The notes under the pieces: model-generated
Seen by the model: the letters and a program-made list of their open reading frames with translations, nothing else
What the model was told of the DNA's origin: nothing
The model's database searches: none
NCBI GenBank assembly: GCA_965230245.1
Contig: OZ246000.1
Location: 1,116,001-1,180,000 of the forward strand
Length of the DNA stretch: 64,000 nucleotides
DNA from: JAGNKE01 sp965230245
GTDB lineage: Bacteria; Pseudomonadota; Alphaproteobacteria; Micavibrionales; Micavibrionaceae
Direction of reading: 5' to 3'
Position numbers and translations under genes: made by a program
In this document: in pieces, positions 60,753-64,000 of the stretch
How positions within the stretch are numbered: the first letter of the stretch is position 1
How the letters are laid out: the number at the start of each line of letters is the position of its first letter

Positions 60753-62534
60753 ATGATGAAAATAAAATTGAGAAAAGCCATCATCTTAGCCGCTATGATT
60801 GTTATGGTCGGCGTCACGGCTGCGTTCGTCTATAATAAGGAAAAAACGAGCCTTGTGGACGCAACCACATTGTCACTCAAAAACTTCGTCCCTGGAAGTC
60901 TGGTTTCATATGAAATTTTTGATGGCGGCCAAATGCTCGGTAAGGGAAAGAAAAGCCTTGATGAAAGCGGTGAGCTAAAACTTTCCGTCCCGACACCCTT
61001 AGAAGAAAAAGATAAATCGTCCACGCTGACTTACAACATGATGGTTTCTCCGCCGGACAAAAACAGTAATGCGAGCGAGACACCAAGCGCATTAAGCATG
61101 ATGCTGAAGCTCAATCGCAAGACAGGGGAAGTTTCCTATTCAGGCACAGGTCTGCAGGAGTTTTCAAAAGTGACGGTTTCTGACGGCAAAGAACAAAAAG
61201 AAGGCAGTGCGGACTGGGCAGGAATTTTTGCCGGAACGGAAATACCGGAAAATATGGACAGCAAAAGCCAGAAGCTTCTCCAACTCGCCTTCAACGACTA
61301 CAACCTCCAAAATGACGCCAACATAAACGGTAGTCCGGTTGTCGAGGTTATCTTTGGCGATTCCTCGGGCTCAAGCGTAGGCGCGGTTCAGTCCCGCTGG
61401 ACAAGAGCGCTGGCGTTTATGACTGAAGAATTTTCAGCCGTAATGATGCAGCAAGCGCAGATCCTTGGCGCCTTTTTTGACGCGAAGTTCCAGTTGGAAA
61501 CGCAGCGAAAAATGCAGGAATTAATGGCAAGAGCCCACAAAGACTACCACCCGAGTGAGCAAATTTGCCGTATTGGTACCTTTGTCAAAAGCTTGGCGCA
61601 CACCGAGCGGCATTTTGAAAGTGACATACGGGCTTTTAACGAAGCGCTTATGAACCAGATGCTGGCCGTCCAGAATGACAGCTCGGCAGAGGGGAATAAA
61701 ACGGAATACCACGCCAAGTTTATGCAATTCACAACGAAGTACTGCTATCCGAGAGATAACAACGATGGACTGGACTTGATCTGTGCGGGTCTGACAGGCG
61801 CAGGTGCTCCTGCACGCGAGCGTTTCAATAAAGACATCAACTTCTTTAGGACACTCGAGCAGCCGCTCACCTTAGACGTGGATATGGTAGACGGCACCTT
61901 GACAAATGACGAAGAAGATTTGCTTGCATTGGCGCAGAATCTTTACTTTCCGGATGTTTTTGAAGAAGCCATAGAGGATCGTCTTAGCATTGATGTCAGA
62001 AGCCATTACAAAACAAGAAGTTTTGCATCCAGAATGAATGTCGCACACAATAGCTTCGTTAACATCGTCGGCATGAAAAGCAGTGCGCCTGCGGGGCAGA
62101 CAACTGCCGCTTACGGGGCTTGGCCTCCGAATATTTTACCCCCGACGGTCACAACGCTTGCCGAAGACACCGGATGGACTTTCATGAAGGCATTTCTGCG
62201 TGAATTGGCGCCTGGCTGGACGGATGATCAAATCCATGAATACCTTGGCGAGCGCCCGAGTTACTACGCACAAATGGACGTTTTGACAAAGAAAATATAT
62301 CAATCACCCCATTTTTACACGAATTTGTACGATAAGCCCGCAAACGTAGATCGTATCGGTGCAGCGCTGGATGCGATTGCCTTGATGAGTATGCGTGATC
62401 GGTTCGATTCCTCTTTACGTCGCGAGATGCTGACGGCAATGCTTGTGGAAGATGCTCTGGACAAACATGTTGAAAACCTGACAGTACGAATATTCAAAAA
62501 TGTTCAGGAAGAGCAAATCATGCTGAACCCGTAA
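60753..62534 (+). CDS. Divergent paralog 5 with a distinct N-terminal domain
   Basis: A 593-residue protein that keeps the family core (from ~residue 200: MMQQAQILGAFFDAKFQLETQR, ARAHKDYHPSEQIC, ERPSYYAQMDVLTKKIYQSP, NLYDKPANVDR). The Cys-rich N-terminus is replaced by a membrane anchor (IILAAMIVMVGVTAAFVY, ~10-27) and a ~150-residue beta-rich domain (LVSYEIFDGGQMLGKGKK ... TLTYNMMVSPPD). ATG 60753 is chosen because AGGG lies just upstream; TTG 60717 is the longer option. As the last and largest member it may act as the membrane-bound adaptor for the other four (inference). Confidence 0.72.
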   Translation: MMKIKLRKAIILAAMIVMVGVTAAFVYNKEKTSLVDATTLSLKNFVPGSLVSYEIFDGGQMLGKGKKSLDESGELKLSVPTPLEEKDKSSTLTYNMMVSPPDKNSNASETPSALSMMLKLNRKTGEVSYSGTGLQEFSKVTVSDGKEQKEGSADWAGIFAGTEIPENMDSKSQKLLQLAFNDYNLQNDANINGSPVVEVIFGDSSGSSVGAVQSRWTRALAFMTEEFSAVMMQQAQILGAFFDAKFQLETQRKMQELMARAHKDYHPSEQICRIGTFVKSLAHTERHFESDIRAFNEALMNQMLAVQNDSSAEGNKTEYHAKFMQFTTKYCYPRDNNDGLDLICAGLTGAGAPARERFNKDINFFRTLEQPLTLDVDMVDGTLTNDEEDLLALAQNLYFPDVFEEAIEDRLSIDVRSHYKTRSFASRMNVAHNSFVNIVGMKSSAPAGQTTAAYGAWPPNILPPTVTTLAEDTGWTFMKAFLRELAPGWTDDQIHEYLGERPSYYAQMDVLTKKIYQSPHFYTNLYDKPANVDRIGAALDAIALMSMRDRFDSSLRREMLTAMLVEDALDKHVENLTVRIFKNVQEEQIMLNP

Positions 62535-62610
62535 GGAACAGCGGGAGCGCATGCGTATACTCCTAAAACTCAAAATTTAGCGACAGTCTCTAAAGTCCCG
62601 GCTTCTGTAT

Positions 62611-62626
62611 TGGCATCCGGATTGCA
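62611..62626 (+). promoter_or_regulatory. Sigma-54 (RpoN) promoter of flgK
   Basis: TGGCATCCGGATTGCA matches the -24/-12 consensus TGGCACG-N4-TTGCW at all invariant bases (GG and GC exactly ten bases apart), with changes only at two variable positions. It predicts a start near 62638, about 60 bases before flgK. Confidence 0.75.
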
Positions 62627-62697
62627 TATATACACCTGAAAGGTACTGTCAGCGCGGAAAAAACTGCCTGACACGCTAACAAACAGGTGAGTAAACT

Positions 62698-64000
62698 ATG
62701 GGTCTTGCAGGTCTGGATGCCGCTCTATCAGGGCTAAAAATCTATCAAAAGCAAATTGAAACGATTTCGGGCAACGTGTCGAACGTCGGCACGGAAGGCT
62801 ATACTCGGAAAATTTTGCCGCAATCCGCTCAGTCAATCGAAGGCGTAACCGTGGGTGTACTGGCTGAAACAATCGTCAGAAACGTCGATCTGAACCTCGA
62901 GCGTGACCTTTGGACACAAGTAAGCGCTGTTGGCTTCTATGATGTTCAGCAGAACTATCTGGAGCGTATAGACCAGTTTCACGGCGCCCCCGATGCCGAA
63001 CTCTCAGTTGCTTCTGAAATCACGAGATTGCATGACTCGCTTGCGGCGCTTTCGGATACGCCGGAAGACAGTTTCCTTCTCGCAGATGTTGTTGATCAGG
63101 CTAATGATACAGCAAGTAAAATCAATAACTTATCAGATTACATCACAACACTGCGAAACGACGCTCAATCTGAAGGAAAAGTCGTCGTAGACAGCATTAA
63201 TGACCTTCTTGAACAAATTGCCGAACTTAATACACAAATCCGCTTTTCGCTCGCATCCGGCAGTAGCAGCGCAGCACTGGAAGACAGCCGCGATTTGGCG
63301 ATCAATGAATTGGCCGAACTGATTGATATAACGATCTTCAAACGCGGTGATGGCGTACTTGTCGTTCAATCATCACAAGGAGTAGAACTCGCTTCAAATG
63401 TCGCAAATCAGGTTGTATTTAATCCGACTCCGCTCTCACCGGACAGTTACTATCCATCCACCGCCGCCTCTGTCTCTGTATCCAACTCTTCAACAAGTGC
63501 ACAGGATATCGATATTACCGAAGCCGGAATTGGCGGAAAACTGGGGGGTCTCATTGAGTTGCGGGACGAGATTTTCCCGAAACAAATGGCCCAGCTTGAC
63601 GAACTGGCGCACAAAATGGCGCTTCGTTTTGATCAGCAAGGCTTGAGGCTCTTTACGGACTCTTCCGGCAGCATACCCGCTGATACGCCGCCCGACACGT
63701 CCGTTAACCCCTCAACCACTGTAGAATACATTGGATTTTCTTCACTGATTCAGGTTAACAGTGCGATCATTAATGACAATACGCTGCTTCAGCGCGGAAC
63801 GTACGGCGCGACCTTGCCACCCGGCTCAAACGAGGTGATCAGCCGTGCGCTTGAATATGCTTTTTCGGATGTGAATTTCCTAAGAGCACAAAATACGACG
63901 ACCGCTACATCCGTTGATATCCGTGCAGCCGCAACCGGCGCAACAACCTTACAGGACTGGCTGGGCTTACAATCACAAACGACACTGACGGGTAGTGTTG
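62698..64000 (+). CDS. flgK: Flagellar hook-associated protein 1 FlgK (3' end outside window)
   Basis: FlgK is the hook-filament junction protein exported through the flagellar type III apparatus. The open frame continues past the window end; 434 codons are present. The N-terminal flagellar rod/hook motif is ALSGLKIYQKQIETISGNVSNVGTEGYTRK, followed by the coiled-coil segment (ASEITRLHDSLAALSDTPED) and EDSRDLAINELAELIDI, typical of FlgK. AGGTGAG lies six bases before the ATG. No other flagellar gene is visible, and it is separated from the upstream operon by its own sigma-54 promoter. Confidence 0.93.
   Translation, partial: MGLAGLDAALSGLKIYQKQIETISGNVSNVGTEGYTRKILPQSAQSIEGVTVGVLAETIVRNVDLNLERDLWTQVSAVGFYDVQQNYLERIDQFHGAPDAELSVASEITRLHDSLAALSDTPEDSFLLADVVDQANDTASKINNLSDYITTLRNDAQSEGKVVVDSINDLLEQIAELNTQIRFSLASGSSSAALEDSRDLAINELAELIDITIFKRGDGVLVVQSSQGVELASNVANQVVFNPTPLSPDSYYPSTAASVSVSNSSTSAQDIDITEAGIGGKLGGLIELRDEIFPKQMAQLDELAHKMALRFDQQGLRLFTDSSGSIPADTPPDTSVNPSTTVEYIGFSSLIQVNSAIINDNTLLQRGTYGATLPPGSNEVISRALEYAFSDVNFLRAQNTTTATSVDIRAAATGATTLQDWLGLQSQTTLTGSV

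Noticed and set aside
62395..62425. tRNA-like T-arm sequence GGTTCGATTCCTC
   Set aside because: It lies inside the conserved coding sequence of paralog 5 and no acceptor stem, D-arm or anticodon arm can be formed around it.

Overview
The window is a chromosomal segment of an alphaproteobacterium, by eye a little under 50% GC. The evidence is the gene order parB-parA-rsmG-mnmG-mnmE-rho-hemJ-hemH-hemE; alphaproteobacterial markers such as the DUF6489 protein, the Tim44-like protein, the PPSR kinase/phosphatase and HemJ; several parS-like palindromes around parAB; and a cluster of GANTC sites upstream of hemE. It is flagellated (flgK). A Rhodospirillales- or Micavibrio-like lineage is possible, but I cannot fix the genus from sequence alone. 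I saw no rRNA, tRNA, insertion sequence or CRISPR array.

Layout. 0-5.8 kb: the end of a YggS gene followed by poorly characterised genes (a receiver-less winged-helix regulator, an Smr protein, a 433-residue protein with a Cys/His-rich N-terminus). 5.8-9.1 kb: HslUV protease genes split by a terC gene on the other strand. 9.2-15.2 kb: histidine biosynthesis (hisB, hisD, hisH, hisA, hisF, hisE) with an embedded acetyltransferase. 15.2-21.8 kb: chromosome partitioning and tRNA modification (parB, parA, rsmG, mnmG, mnmE). 21.9-25.7 kb: accessory genes including a membrane protein with eight CXXC motifs. 25.8-30.6 kb: rho, hemJ, a metallophosphoesterase, hemH, hemE, then an AT-rich gap that is the best candidate for oriC in this window. 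31-34.2 kb: a hypothetical gene and two overlapping DUF6782-like genes. 34.3-43.8 kb: dnaQ, a glutamine amidotransferase, coaE, aroE, maf, ppsR, secB, fxsA, timA, mltA, an orphan nucleotidyltransferase and an aldo/keto reductase.

43.8-62.5 kb is the most unusual part. On the minus strand lies a type IVB (Dot/Icm) secretion cluster in the Legionella order: icmL/dotI, icmK/dotH, icmE/dotG, icmG/dotF, an icmC/icmD-like gene, icmJ/dotN, icmB/dotO, plus one unknown membrane gene. The icmC/icmD-like gene encodes a single 547-residue chain with five copies of the two-helix unit that is a small separate protein in Legionella. An intrinsic terminator lies between dotG and dotF. Divergently transcribed from a 234-bp control region is an operon of five tandem paralogs (about 440-590 residues each). 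They are exported or membrane-anchored, four begin with a Cys-rich mature N-terminus, and they belong to a family I do not recognise. The shared control region carries a CtrA-type box, a perfect -10 hexamer and an attenuator-like hairpin. I infer that the five proteins are dedicated partners, surface components or substrates of this secretion machine. The window ends in flgK, preceded by a near-consensus sigma-54 promoter.

All calls come from reading the translated sequence and recalling family features. No database search was run.
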